Shown here piece by piece: positions 41,467 through 49,712 of a stretch of DNA of 64,000 nucleotides. Position 1 is the stretch's first letter, and every line of letters begins with the position of its first letter. A program made the translations under genes and the position numbers. Source of the DNA: CAYMCQ01 sp964389025. GTDB lineage: Bacteria > Verrucomicrobiota > Verrucomicrobiia > Limisphaerales > CAYMCQ01. Under the pieces are notes generated by a model. That model saw only the letters and a list, made by a program, of their open reading frames with translations, was not told the origin of the DNA and did no database searches. The stretch is taken from positions 21,380-85,379 of the forward strand of contig CAYMCQ010000006.1 in the NCBI GenBank assembly GCA_964389025.1, written 5' to 3'.

Positions 41467-43074
41467 TCAGCGGAGTTCGATAATCAGGCGTTTTTCCTGG
41501 CCAGCCGCAAGCGATAGCGGCAGACCGTCGCGCAACTCTTTGCCGGAACGCTTCACTGATTTCACGTCGCCGTCCGTTTTCACTCTGCACTTCCCGTTGG
41601 CCCGGACGACAAACCATTCCGGGAACTGGTTGATGCGCGGGTAATCCAACGGCAGACGCATTACTTCTTGGTGGCGCGGGCGGTCGAAAATCGCGCGGCC
41701 CTGCCACGGAGCGTCGGCGGTGAGGCTGATGAGGAGTCGCTGGCCATCTCGCACCGCTCCGAATCGCACGTCAGCGCGCCATGGTTCGATGGTCATGCCT
41801 TGCGTCTTCCAGAGCGCATACATGAGCGATGTGCGGGCAAAATTACCGTCGCCATGCCAGCCTTCAATGATTCCATCGGGTTGCTGCTTGTCCCACATCA
41901 GACGCGTCTGACTGTCAATCCAGTCGGCGGTGGACGGAATCGGTTCGCGGTTGAACAGATTAAGCGCTCCTTCGATTGAATCTGCGAACCCGTCCGCGCT
42001 CTTGTCGCGCCAGCAGGCGCCAACGTATTTGCCCTTGAGATTGCCCAACGCTTTGCGAACGGCGTCGCGGTAAGCCTGGGTCTTGTCCATCAGCCACATC
42101 GTGTAGAAGCCGTCATAGTCGTAGCCCCATGTGTCACAAAGATCCTCGCTGTGTTCGCCCGTCTGCGGATCAAATGAAACGTAAAGCAGGCCATCTGCAT
42201 TGCGGGCTTTCTGGAGGATGCAGTCGAACATCTCGTGCATCGGCTTTTTGTAATGGTCTCTTTTTTCCGGCAGCGCGTGGGCGACCGCGACATAGAGTTC
42301 GGTAAGACCGTTGATCACCTCGCAACCATGGTCACCGAGGCGTAGCTGCTTGAGGTCGCGCGTCGGATGATTCGTGCCCAGCAGGTAGTAATCGCCGAGG
42401 CGGATGGCCCAATCGAGATACTTGCGGTCGCCGGTTAACCAGTAGATTCGGGAGGATGCTTGGAGCAAATCGCCGTTGACCTCGATGTTCAACGTCGGAA
42501 TTTTTCCGAACGGTGTCTCGATGGGCGCGTTGATCCAAATGTCGTCCACGATGCCGAGCATCCGTTCCGACCACGGGCTGGGGCCAAGCCATTCGGTCAC
42601 GGGGAGCAGGCCGTCCTTCACGTATTCCGCGCCGTCGAAAATGGTCGAGTCGAGGTCGAACTTCTCGCGTCGCCAGCCCTTCTTCGAAAAAGAGTAATCG
42701 TCCGGAAGACGTCCGACGCGGCTGGTGAGTCGTTGCTCGGTGCGGAGCATGTCGAGCAGCCGGCCGTTTAGCAGCGCGCGGTCGGTCATAGCGGCGGTGA
42801 GCACCATGAACGGGTAATTGTCTGCGGCGGAATCGCGGCCGTTCCAGTAATCGCGGCTCTCGCGAAGATTCCGCGGGATAAGCCCGGTGGCCGGGTCGGC
42901 ATGTGCGAGCCAGCCGTCCACGTAGCGGTGACAGCGGGAAAACGCTTCGTTCGCCGCGCGCGCGTTCTGGCGGGCTTCGGCGAACAGGGTTTCCTCACCC
43001 GTTGCTTGCGCTGCCCGAGCCGTTGTGACGTTGGCTGGAACAAGGAGGGTCAGGAGCAAGAGCGTTGATTTCAT
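41467..43074 (-). CDS. Secreted six-hairpin (alpha/alpha-6) protein, probable glycan-active
   Basis: About 535 residues with a signal peptide (STLLLLTLLVPANVTTARA) from ATG 43074. The body is alpha-helical with repeated aromatic/Trp-rich motifs (RESRDYWNGRDSAADNYPFM, LNIEVNGDLLQASSRIYWLT and DTWGYDYDGFYTMWLMDK), typical of six-hairpin glycosidase- or lyase-like barrels, and ends with a beta-rich domain. The substrate is unknown. The open frame extends 52 codons further upstream, but those codons are the ribH remnant and not part of this gene. The spacing suggests insertion between two ribH copies. Confidence 0.7.
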   Translation of the reverse strand: MKSTLLLLTLLVPANVTTARAAQATGEETLFAEARQNARAANEAFSRCHRYVDGWLAHADPATGLIPRNLRESRDYWNGRDSAADNYPFMVLTAAMTDRALLNGRLLDMLRTEQRLTSRVGRLPDDYSFSKKGWRREKFDLDSTIFDGAEYVKDGLLPVTEWLGPSPWSERMLGIVDDIWINAPIETPFGKIPTLNIEVNGDLLQASSRIYWLTGDRKYLDWAIRLGDYYLLGTNHPTRDLKQLRLGDHGCEVINGLTELYVAVAHALPEKRDHYKKPMHEMFDCILQKARNADGLLYVSFDPQTGEHSEDLCDTWGYDYDGFYTMWLMDKTQAYRDAVRKALGNLKGKYVGACWRDKSADGFADSIEGALNLFNREPIPSTADWIDSQTRLMWDKQQPDGIIEGWHGDGNFARTSLMYALWKTQGMTIEPWRADVRFGAVRDGQRLLISLTADAPWQGRAIFDRPRHQEVMRLPLDYPRINQFPEWFVVRANGKCRVKTDGDVKSVKRSGKELRDGLPLSLAAGQEKRLIIELR

Positions 43075-43126
43075 ACCTCGGACGATGACGATTTTGTTGC
43101 CGGGGATGTCCCTGCGATTGTTAAGA

Positions 43127-43254
43127 ACCCGCGATGACGGGAATCTCAAACGCGCGGGCACGCGGACAATGCGCACGTGCGCCTCGGCGCGCAGCAATTC
43201 CTCACGCACCGCGTGCAACATCGCGTCCACATACTCCGCGTTGTAGCGCGACGC
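43127..43254 (-). pseudogene. ribH remnant (second copy, frameshifted)
   Basis: On the minus strand the frame reads SRYNAEYVDAMLHAV and then VRIVRVPA, matching residues 20-55 of the intact RibH at 40802-41272. One base is missing after GTGCC, after which the homologous bases continue (GAGATTCCCGTCATCGCGGG) out of frame and then stop matching. Only the N-terminal third survives. Confidence 0.8.
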
Positions 43255-43380
43255 AACTTCTGGTCAGTCTTCCGATCCGAGGAATTCTGATTGCGAATTG
43301 TTTTTTCACTGCGCTAAATCGGGAGTTTTCCCGTCAACTGGATTAATTGCACGAATGCTAGGCTTCTGGATTTCTCAGTT

Positions 43381-44088
43381 TCACGCAAGCTGTTTCTTCC
43401 ACTTCTTCAACTGCCCCTTCACTTCCTTCGTTCCCGGCGCGCCGGTGATGTTTCTTTTCGCCATCGCTTTTTCCAGATTGAAAACAGCCATCGCGTCGTT
43501 GCCAAAAGTTTTGTCCACCGACTTCAACTCCGCAAGCGTCAGTTCGTTCAGCTTTTTCTTTTTCCGCTCCGCCAGCGCTACGACTGCGCCGACGACGTGA
43601 TGCGCCTGCCGGAACGACATTTTTTTCCGCACGAGATGATCCGCGAGGTCGGTCGCGAGCAGCGCGGGGTCGCTCGCGGCGGCGAGGCACGCGGGGCGAT
43701 TGACCGAGACGTTCCGCAACATCGCGGCCATGAGCCGGACGCTCGCGCGCACCGTGTCCGCCGTGTCAAACAACGGCTCCTTGTCCTCCTGCAAATCGCG
43801 ATTGTAAGTCATCGGCAGGCCCTTGAGCAGCGTCAGCACCGAGACGAGGTTGCCGATGCACCGCGCCGATTTCCCGCGAATGAGTTCCGCCACGTCGGGA
43901 TTTTTTTTCTGCGGCATCAACGACGAGCCGGTCGTGTAAGCGTCGGCGATTTTGATGAAATTAAATTCTGAAGTCGCCCAGAGAATCAAATCCTCCGCCA
44001 GCCGCGACAGATGAACCGCCAGCAACGCAGCGGCGCTGCAAAATTCCACGACGAAATCGCGGTCGCTCACGGCGTCAATGGAATTTTG
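43381..44088 (-). pseudogene. argH: Argininosuccinate lyase, C-terminal part (gene split by a repeat)
   Basis: The frame carries the ArgH signature GSSLMPQKKNPD and the rest of the fumarase/aspartase-fold C-terminus, to AMAKRNITGAPGTKEVKGQL. Reading from just after the repeat gives QNSIDAVSDRDFVVEF, exactly the next part expected after the N-terminal fragment, and in the same frame. Only the TGA at 44089-44091 separates the halves. Internal re-initiation at GTG 44068-44070 could yield a 229-residue fragment lacking the N-terminal domain. ArgH forms arginine from argininosuccinate; whether any activity remains is unclear. Confidence 0.85.
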
Positions 44089-44189
44089 TCAAAGTAGGAC
44101 AGGCATCTTGCCTGTCCGCGTCGGCGAAGCCGACGCACTGCTCGCGCTGAAGCGCTCGCTGGACAGGCTGGAAGCCTGCCCTACTTTGA
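44089..44189. repeat. REP-like element inserted in argH
   Basis: The ends TCAAAGTAGG (44089-44098) and CCTACTTTGA (44180-44189) are inverted. Inside are hairpins built from GGACAGGC/GCCTGTCC-type arms and a central palindrome around GCGTCGGCGAAGCCGACGC. Read with argH the element stays open for 32 codons and ends in TGA. Confidence 0.85.
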
Positions 44190-44853
44190 AGAACCCGAGC
44201 AACTCCGCCGGAATTTCCCGTTTCAACGGTAGCGTCGAGCCGGCGATCGCGCCGCTGCCAAGCGGACAGACATTCGCCCGAGAAAAACAATCCAGCAGCC
44301 GCGCCGCATCGCGTTCGAGCATCTCGACATACGCAAGAAAATGGTGCGCAAGAAAAACGGGTTGCGCCCGTTGCAAATGCGTGTAGCCGGGAATCAGCAC
44401 GCCGGAATTTTTTTCGCCGAGCGTGATGAGACTTTTTTGCAGCACCCGAATTTCTCCGATGAGTTGCCGGATTTCAGTTCGCGTCCAGAGCCGCATGTCC
44501 AGCGCGACCTGGTCGTTGCGCGAGCGGCCGGTGTGAAGTTTCGCGCCCGCCGGAACGCGCCGCGTCAGTTCGGCCTCGATGTTCATGTGGACATCTTCGA
44601 GTTCCGGCTTCCACCGAAATTTTCCCGATTCAATCTCTTTGCCGATTTGATCCAGCCCCTTGACGATGACCTTCAACTCCGCTTTGGAAAGCACGCCGAT
44701 CTTGGCGAGCATCTCCGCGTGTGCCATCGAGCCGAGAATGTCCGCGCGCCACAGCCGCCAATCAAACGAAATGGATTCGGTGAAGTCCGCCACGTCAGCC
44801 GCCGGGCCGGTTGCGAACCGTCCGCTTCTGGAAACTGGAGAGGTTTTTTTCAT
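44089..44853 (-). pseudogene. argH: Argininosuccinate lyase, N-terminal part with repeat-encoded tail
   Basis: The frame starts at ATG 44853 (MKKTSPVSRSGRF). ArgH motifs are SISFDWRLWRADILGSMAHA, EDVHMNIEAELTRRVP, LHTGRSRNDQVALDMRLW and GYTHLQRAQPV, ending LPLKREIPAELLGF. From there 32 residues (KVGQASSLSSERFSASSASA and on) come from the inserted repeat, then TGA. Removing the repeat would give a protein of about 457 residues, the normal ArgH length. Arginine synthesis should be impaired unless another argH exists or the TGA is read through. Confidence 0.85.
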
Positions 44854-44913
44854 GCGTTTCAACGCGCTGAATCTGCGACGAATCCGGCTGAAAGTCACTG
44901 TCAAACATTCGGT

Positions 44914-45008
44914 CGTAGCGCAGGTTTCCAGCCCGCGAGCCGCACGGCAATTCACACCCTGCCAATTAGAAATTGGCGATACGGCAGATTTGGAAATCTG
45001 CGCTACGG
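44914..45008. repeat. REP-like inverted repeat between argH and larB
   Basis: The arms CGTAGCGCAGGTTTCCAGCC and an inverted partner ending AATCTGCGCTACGG bracket a short spacer with a further small palindrome (CCAATTAGAAATTGG). It fills much of the divergent argH-larB intergenic region, so it lies in or next to both promoters. Confidence 0.75.
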
Positions 45009-45051
45009 AAAAAACCGTGACCCTGCGGGTCGTTCGTGGCAATTTTCCAGC

Positions 45052-45825
45052 GTGACTGCCACCGAAGCAACCAAGCTGCTTGAAAAATTCCGCGCCGGCG
45101 GCGTGAGCCGTGATGACGTGCTGCGCGCGTTTCAGGCTGCGCCGGTCGTTGACCTCGGCTTCGCGCAGGTGGACACGCATCGCGCTCTGCGAAAAGGTTT
45201 CCCGGAAGTGATTTTTGGCGCGGGCAAGACGGCGGCGCAGGTTTTTGGAATCGCGGCAAAGATTTTTGAGCGCGAGCAGCGAGTGCTTGTTACGCGCATC
45301 ACGGCAGAACACGCGCGGGTGTTGAAGAAAAAGTTTCCGCAAGCAATTCATCACGAAATTGCACGTTGCGTGACGATTGAAAGAAAACCCTTGCCGAAAC
45401 GCGCCGGAAAAATCGTCGTGGCCTGCGCAGGCACAAGCGATTTGCCAGTTGCGGAAGAAGCCGCTGTGACTGCGGAAATCATGGGCAATACGGTCGAACG
45501 GATTTCTGATGTTGGCGTGGCTGGCTTGCACCGGGTGCTGGGAAAGCTGGACAAAATTCAAAGCGCGAACGTCATCATCGTGGTCGCGGGAATGGAAGGC
45601 GCGCTGCCAAGCGTCGTTGCCGGTTTGGTTTCAAAGCCGGTCATTGCCGTGCCGACGAGCGTGGGTTACGGCGCGAGTTTCGGCGGCATCGCGGCGTTGC
45701 TTGGCATGTTGAACAGTTGCGGCAGCGGCGTTACTGTCGTGAATATTGACAACGGTTTCGGCGCGGGTTACGCAGCGAGCCAGATAAATTCTTTGACCGG
45801 AGAGACGAGCTCCGCGAGTCCCTAA
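45052..45825 (+). CDS. larB: LarB, nickel-pincer cofactor biosynthesis (pyridinium carboxylase)
   Basis: This 257-residue protein is of the PurE-like LarB family, which carboxylates and hydrolyses nicotinic acid adenine dinucleotide to start the nickel-pincer nucleotide of lactate racemase. Motifs are EVIFGAGKTAAQV, IVVACAGTSDLPVAEEA, VAGMEGALPSVVAGLVSKPV and PTSVGYGASFGGIAALL. The GTG at 45052 begins the homology; the open frame continues upstream only as antisense of argH. The last residues (GETSSASP) are encoded by a REP-like repeat. larC follows 41 nt later. Confidence 0.92.
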   Translation: MTATEATKLLEKFRAGGVSRDDVLRAFQAAPVVDLGFAQVDTHRALRKGFPEVIFGAGKTAAQVFGIAAKIFEREQRVLVTRITAEHARVLKKKFPQAIHHEIARCVTIERKPLPKRAGKIVVACAGTSDLPVAEEAAVTAEIMGNTVERISDVGVAGLHRVLGKLDKIQSANVIIVVAGMEGALPSVVAGLVSKPVIAVPTSVGYGASFGGIAALLGMLNSCGSGVTVVNIDNGFGAGYAASQINSLTGETSSASP

Positions 45826-45858
45826 TTTGATTTGGGCGTCGTGTAACTCCGCCCTCCG
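45798..45858. repeat. REP-like repeat (CGGAGGG family) over the larB end
   Basis: The left arm CGGAGAGACGAGCTCCGCGA and an inverted right arm ending GCCCTCCG form a hairpin. It is the same family as 29462-29529. The larB stop codon is inside it. Confidence 0.7.
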
Positions 45859-45866
45859 AAAATGAA

Positions 45867-47153
45867 ATGAAAACTCTCTACCTCGACATCTTCAGCGGCA
45901 TCAGCGGCGACATGTTCATCGGCGCGATGGTTGATCTCGGCGTGGACGCGCGCGCGCTTGAGCATGAGTTGGAGAAGTTGAAAGTAGGCGGCTTCCATCT
46001 GCACGTCGCACGCGGACACAAGTCGAGCATCGAGGGTGTGAAGTTTGATGTGCATTGTGAACGCGACCATGACCACGAGCACGCGCACGAACATCATCAC
46101 GACCACCATCACCACGGTCATTCTCATGCGCACGAGCACGAGCATCATCACCACGAGCATGACGAAACCCGGACGTTTGGTGAAATCAAAAAACTGATTC
46201 AAGCGAGCAAGCTCTCGAAGTGGGTCAAAGAAAAGGCCATCGCCGTGTTTCATCGCATCGCCGTGGCCGAGGGAAAAATTCACGGGATGCCGGCGACCCA
46301 AGTCCATTTCCACGAAGTTGGCGCGGTGGATTCCATCGTGGACATCGTCGGAGCTTGCATTGCCTTGGAAATGCTTGGCAAGCCGCGTGTGCTCGCGAGT
46401 TCGGTTGTCGAAGGCGTTGGCTGGATCAACTGCGCACATGGTAGATTCCCGATTCCCGCTCCGGCGACGCTGGCGATTCTCGGCGAGCGCGGCATTCCGG
46501 TTTCGCAATGCGACGAGCCGCACGAACTGGTCACACCGACGGGCGCGGCGTTGCTTGCTGAATTCGTGGAAAGTTTCGGCGCGATGGAAAATTTGGTTCC
46601 AGAAAAAATCGGCCACGGTCTTGGAACACGTGATAACAAGACGCGGCCGAATGTGCTTCGCGCAGTTCTTGGCAAGGCGATAGCCGATAAACAATCGCCG
46701 ATAGCCAACGACTGGGAAACAGACACTATCGCGGTTCTTGAAACAAACCTCGACAACATCAACGCGGAAATTCTCGGCAACTTTGTCGAGAAGGCGCTGG
46801 CTGCAGGCGCGCTGGATGTTTTCCACACGCCAATCCAGATGAAGAAAAACCGGCCTGGAGTTTTGCTGACGGTTTTGTGCGCGCAAGCGGTCGCTGACAA
46901 GTTTTCCGAACTGATGTTGCGCGAGACGAGCACGTTTGGAGTCCGGCGCTCGATTGCGACGCGGCAAAAACTGCAGCGGGAATTTTCATCCGTGAAAACG
47001 AAATGGGGCAGCGTGAAAATCAAGCTCGGCAAGCTCGGTGGAAAAGTCGTTCACGCAGCGCCTGAATTCGAGTCGTGCAAAAAAATTGCGGATAAGGCCA
47101 GGGTTCCGTTAAAACAGGTTTATCACGCGGCGAACAAAGCGTTGAAATTGTAG
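45867..47153 (+). CDS. larC: LarC, nickel insertion protein for the nickel-pincer cofactor
   Basis: This 428-residue protein opens with the LarC signature YLDIFSGISGDMFIGAMVDL and has HFHEVGAVDSIVDIVG and TPTGAALLAEF. Residues 68-100 are a His/Asp/Glu-rich loop (for example HEHHHDHHHHGHSHAHEHEH), suited to storing nickel. LarC inserts nickel into the cofactor by a CTP-dependent reaction. ADKQSPIAND near residue 275 is encoded by a dispersed repeat also found in egtD and ctaA. No larA or larE is seen nearby, so the cofactor user is elsewhere. Confidence 0.95.
   Translation: MKTLYLDIFSGISGDMFIGAMVDLGVDARALEHELEKLKVGGFHLHVARGHKSSIEGVKFDVHCERDHDHEHAHEHHHDHHHHGHSHAHEHEHHHHEHDETRTFGEIKKLIQASKLSKWVKEKAIAVFHRIAVAEGKIHGMPATQVHFHEVGAVDSIVDIVGACIALEMLGKPRVLASSVVEGVGWINCAHGRFPIPAPATLAILGERGIPVSQCDEPHELVTPTGAALLAEFVESFGAMENLVPEKIGHGLGTRDNKTRPNVLRAVLGKAIADKQSPIANDWETDTIAVLETNLDNINAEILGNFVEKALAAGALDVFHTPIQMKKNRPGVLLTVLCAQAVADKFSELMLRETSTFGVRRSIATRQKLQREFSSVKTKWGSVKIKLGKLGGKVVHAAPEFESCKKIADKARVPLKQVYHAANKALKL
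46676..46707. repeat. Intragenic dispersed repeat in larC
   Basis: This copy of the CGGCGATTGGCTATCGGC core with two mismatches lies on the minus strand. It is translated in the same frame as in egtD, giving ADKQSPIAN. Confidence 0.65.
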
Positions 47154-47208
47154 CGGCGCTCTGTGAGCGTCGCGCTTGAAATCCGGCGGTCACAGACCGC
47201 CGCTACAT
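47151..47208. repeat. REP-like inverted repeat between larC and the Trm112-like gene
   Basis: GTAGCGGCGCTCTGTGAGCG and an inverted partner ending CACAGACCGCCGCTAC form a hairpin. It overlaps the larC stop and ends just before the next start codon. Confidence 0.7.
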
Positions 47209-47209
47209 T

Positions 47210-47458
47210 ATGATTGATTCCGAACTTTTGAAAATTCTGTGCTGTCCGGAGACGCATCAAAGCATCGCGCCCGCGCCGGCGGACAAAATCGAAAAGCTCA
47301 ACCAGCAGATCGCAGCGGGCAATCTGAAAAATCGCGCGGGACAGCCGGTCAAAGAAAAAATAGACGGCGGACTTTTGCGCGCGGACGGAAAATTTCTTTA
47401 CCCGATCCGCCAGGACATTCCCGTCATGCTGATTGACGAGGCGATTGCTTTGGCCTGA
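47210..47458 (+). CDS. Trm112/UPF0434-like zinc-ribbon protein
   Basis: This 82-residue protein begins ELLKILCCPETHQSI and ends GKFLYPIRQDIPVMLIDEA, the Trm112 family pattern. Trm112 proteins activate methyltransferases. Only CCPE of the usual two zinc-binding CxxC pairs is clear; the second pair is missing, as in many bacterial UPF0434 members. Its start lies within two bases of the end of a REP element. Confidence 0.85.
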   Translation: MIDSELLKILCCPETHQSIAPAPADKIEKLNQQIAAGNLKNRAGQPVKEKIDGGLLRADGKFLYPIRQDIPVMLIDEAIALA

Positions 47459-47618
47459 AAAAACAATCCCTGGGTTAATCCGCATTCTGCGGCGGTTTTC
47501 CAGGCAACTTTTTGACGGACTTATTTGGCTGCCAAATGTTGCGGGCAAAGTGGCGAAGGGGATTTTAGCGTAATGCAATCTTGCTACTTCGTAAAATTCA
47601 CGCCATAGTCTTGGTGCG

Positions 47619-47885
47619 ATGAACGTTGCGATTGAAATCCCCGATGAAGTTTCTGCGCGGCTGCAAGCCAAGTGGCGCAATGTGCCACGCCGCGCGCTCG
47701 AAGCAATCGCAGCGGAAGCCTATCGCTCTGGGGCACTCACGTCGCATCAAGTTGGGCAACTTCTCGGACATTCTTCGCGTTGGGAGACGGAAGAATTTCT
47801 CAAGCGAATGCAGGCTTACATCAGCTACACCGAGGCTGATCTTGATCACGATCTGGCTGTTCTGCACGAAACGCGCGGTCAATGA
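47619..47885 (+). CDS. UPF0175 family antitoxin
   Basis: This 88-residue UPF0175 protein has IEIPDEVSARL, then ALEAIAAEAYRSGALTSHQV and LLGHSSRWETEEFLK, with the ribbon-helix/HTH pattern of antitoxins paired with DUF3368 PIN toxins. It overlaps the toxin gene by 4 nt. It probably neutralises the toxin and represses the pair. Confidence 0.88.
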   Translation: MNVAIEIPDEVSARLQAKWRNVPRRALEAIAAEAYRSGALTSHQVGQLLGHSSRWETEEFLKRMQAYISYTEADLDHDLAVLHETRGQ

Positions 47886-48355
47886 TCGTCGTCAGCAACA
47901 CTTCGCCGCTTTGTTACCTCGTTTTGATCGGTCGCGCGGAAGTTCTCCCGAAACTTTACGGAACGATCCACACCTCGCGAACCGTTGTCGCCGAACTTCA
48001 ACATGTTGATGCGCCGGAAATGTTGCGTGCATGGGCGAAACATTTGCCGGACTGGGTTCAAGTCCATCCCGACCCAGAGGAAAAGGATCAAATATTTGCC
48101 ATTCTCCATCGTGGCGAACGGACAGCAATCCAGTTGGCCGAGCGAATTCGCGCAGACATAGTTCTGCTCGACGATTCCGCCGCACGTTTGATTGCCGCAC
48201 AGCGCGACCTCAAAATTTCCGGCCTGCTCGGGGTGTTGCGTGATGCCGCTGGGGCGGGGATGATTGATTTGCCGGAAACTATTGATCGGCTTCGTCAGAC
48301 AAACTTTCGTGCATCACCCCAATCGCTGAAATCACTCCTTCCGCCAAAGCGATGA
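47882..48355 (+). CDS. DUF3368 PIN-domain toxin
   Basis: This 157-residue PIN-domain ribonuclease has acidic residues in VVSNTSPLCYL, a middle GERTAIQLAERI and VLLDDSAARLIAAQRDLKIS, then LGVLRDAAGAGMI, as in DUF3368 toxins. The first PIN aspartate position reads SNTSP as is usual in this family (S-N/D-T/A-S/G-P). It overlaps the antitoxin gene before it and the adenosine deaminase gene after it by 4 nt each, so the three are one operon. Confidence 0.9.
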   Translation: MIVVSNTSPLCYLVLIGRAEVLPKLYGTIHTSRTVVAELQHVDAPEMLRAWAKHLPDWVQVHPDPEEKDQIFAILHRGERTAIQLAERIRADIVLLDDSAARLIAAQRDLKISGLLGVLRDAAGAGMIDLPETIDRLRQTNFRASPQSLKSLLPPKR

Positions 48356-49350
48356 ATTTCAAAAAGCTTCCCAAGATTGATTTGCACCTGCACCTCGACG
48401 GCGCGATCCGTGTGCCGACCATTGCGGAACTGGGCGATGAACTCGGCATCAAGCTGCCGACGAATGATCCAAAAAAGCTGGCGAAGTTCGTGCAGGTGGA
48501 CCGCGATTGCCGCAGCCTCGGTGATTTTCTAAAGCGCTTCGAAGTTTTCTATCCGATTCTCCCGTTCGCGAAGACGCAGGAGCGGATCGCTTACGAGCTT
48601 TGCGAAGATTGCGCGCGCGACAATGTGATTTATTTCGAGGCGCGCTTTGCGCCGGCGCTTGCCACCAGCAAACAATTCACGATGGAAGATGCGGTTGTCG
48701 CGGCGCTGGAAGGATTTCGCCGGGGCCAGCGTGATTTTGGTGTGCGTTGTGGAACGATTCTTTGTTGCTACCGTTCGATTTCAGTCGCGGAAAACATCGC
48801 GACGGTGAAGCTCGCGCACAAGTATCGCGACAAGGGCGTCATCGGAATTGATTTGGCGGGTGACGAAAACCATTTTCCTGCTGCGCCTCACGCGGAGGCG
48901 TTTGCGCTGGCGCGAAAGCTGGAGATTCCCATCACAATCCACGCGGGCGAAGGCGGCAGGCCGGAAAATATCCGCGAGGCCGTCTTCACGCACGGCGCGA
49001 CGCGCATCGGCCACGGCGTGAGCCTGCAACGCGACCCTGAACTGCTCAAAGCCGTGCGCGACCGCGGCACGGTCTTCGAGATTTGCCTGACGAGCAATCT
49101 GCAGACCTGCACCGTGCCGTCGGCGCAGGCGCATCCGTTCAGGAAATTTTTCGACGAGAAAGTCCGCGTCACGCTCAACACGGACGATCCCGCCATCAGC
49201 AATATCACGCTGACTCACGAATTTGAACTGGCCGCGCGCGAATTTCATCTCAAGCCCGGCGAAGTCCGCGAGTTGCTTCTCAACGCGGCGGGTGCGGTGT
49301 TTGGAGAAAAGTCGCTGCGGCAAGACTTGGCGGCGAAGATTCAAAATTAG
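48352..49350 (+). CDS. add: Adenosine deaminase
   Basis: A 332-residue metal-dependent deaminase of the ADA family. The zinc site begins KIDLHLHLDGA; the catalytic residues are in IHAGEGG (H and E), RIGHGVSL and LNTDDPAIS. It converts adenosine (and deoxyadenosine) to inosine. Translation is coupled to the toxin gene through ATGA overlap, an unusual partner. Function may be purine salvage or adjustment of nucleotide pools. Confidence 0.94.
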   Translation: MNFKKLPKIDLHLHLDGAIRVPTIAELGDELGIKLPTNDPKKLAKFVQVDRDCRSLGDFLKRFEVFYPILPFAKTQERIAYELCEDCARDNVIYFEARFAPALATSKQFTMEDAVVAALEGFRRGQRDFGVRCGTILCCYRSISVAENIATVKLAHKYRDKGVIGIDLAGDENHFPAAPHAEAFALARKLEIPITIHAGEGGRPENIREAVFTHGATRIGHGVSLQRDPELLKAVRDRGTVFEICLTSNLQTCTVPSAQAHPFRKFFDEKVRVTLNTDDPAISNITLTHEFELAAREFHLKPGEVRELLLNAAGAVFGEKSLRQDLAAKIQN

Positions 49351-49712
49351 AATTGAGCAACGTCATTTGTGGACCTTGCAGCACCCTCTGAACCGAATCC
49401 ATGCGGTTGAACCGTAAAACCGGCTGAACCCAAGAATACAACTATCAATATGCGAACCACTTGCAGAACGAAATCCTACTGCATTGCAGTAGGATTCCCT
49501 CACCGTTTGGTGATCGGATTTGGGGTTCAAAAACATATCGCCCGATTCGTTGCTGAGTGGATTTCCTTCTTCTGGCGGACACTTCCTACTGCATGGTTCC
49601 GGCTGAAAACGTGTTTCCTGTTCAGCAGCAAAATGACGAAGATTTGATATCCAACGCCCGACAAGAAAACGGATGAGTTGCGTGATTTGCGTCAGCAGAT
49701 TGGAGTTTAATT
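49351..49712. other. Non-coding gap with a 25-nt near-perfect palindrome
   Basis: No convincing gene is present. At 49472-49496 the arms AATCCTACTGCA and TGCAGTAGGATT flank a single T, and a partial copy CTTCCTACTGCATGG lies near 49586. This could be a relic of an insertion element or a terminator of the add operon. Confidence 0.5.

Noticed and set aside
44089..44091. TGA in argH as selenocysteine codon
   Set aside because: ArgH has no cysteine or selenocysteine role here, and the TGA is the end of an inserted REP element.
44341..45051. Upstream extension of larB by more than 230 codons
   Set aside because: This part is antisense to argH; LarB homology starts at the GTG at 45052.
49450..49647. 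Plus-strand 65-codon frame
   Set aside because: It contains the 25-nt palindrome and shows no ribosome-binding site or homology.
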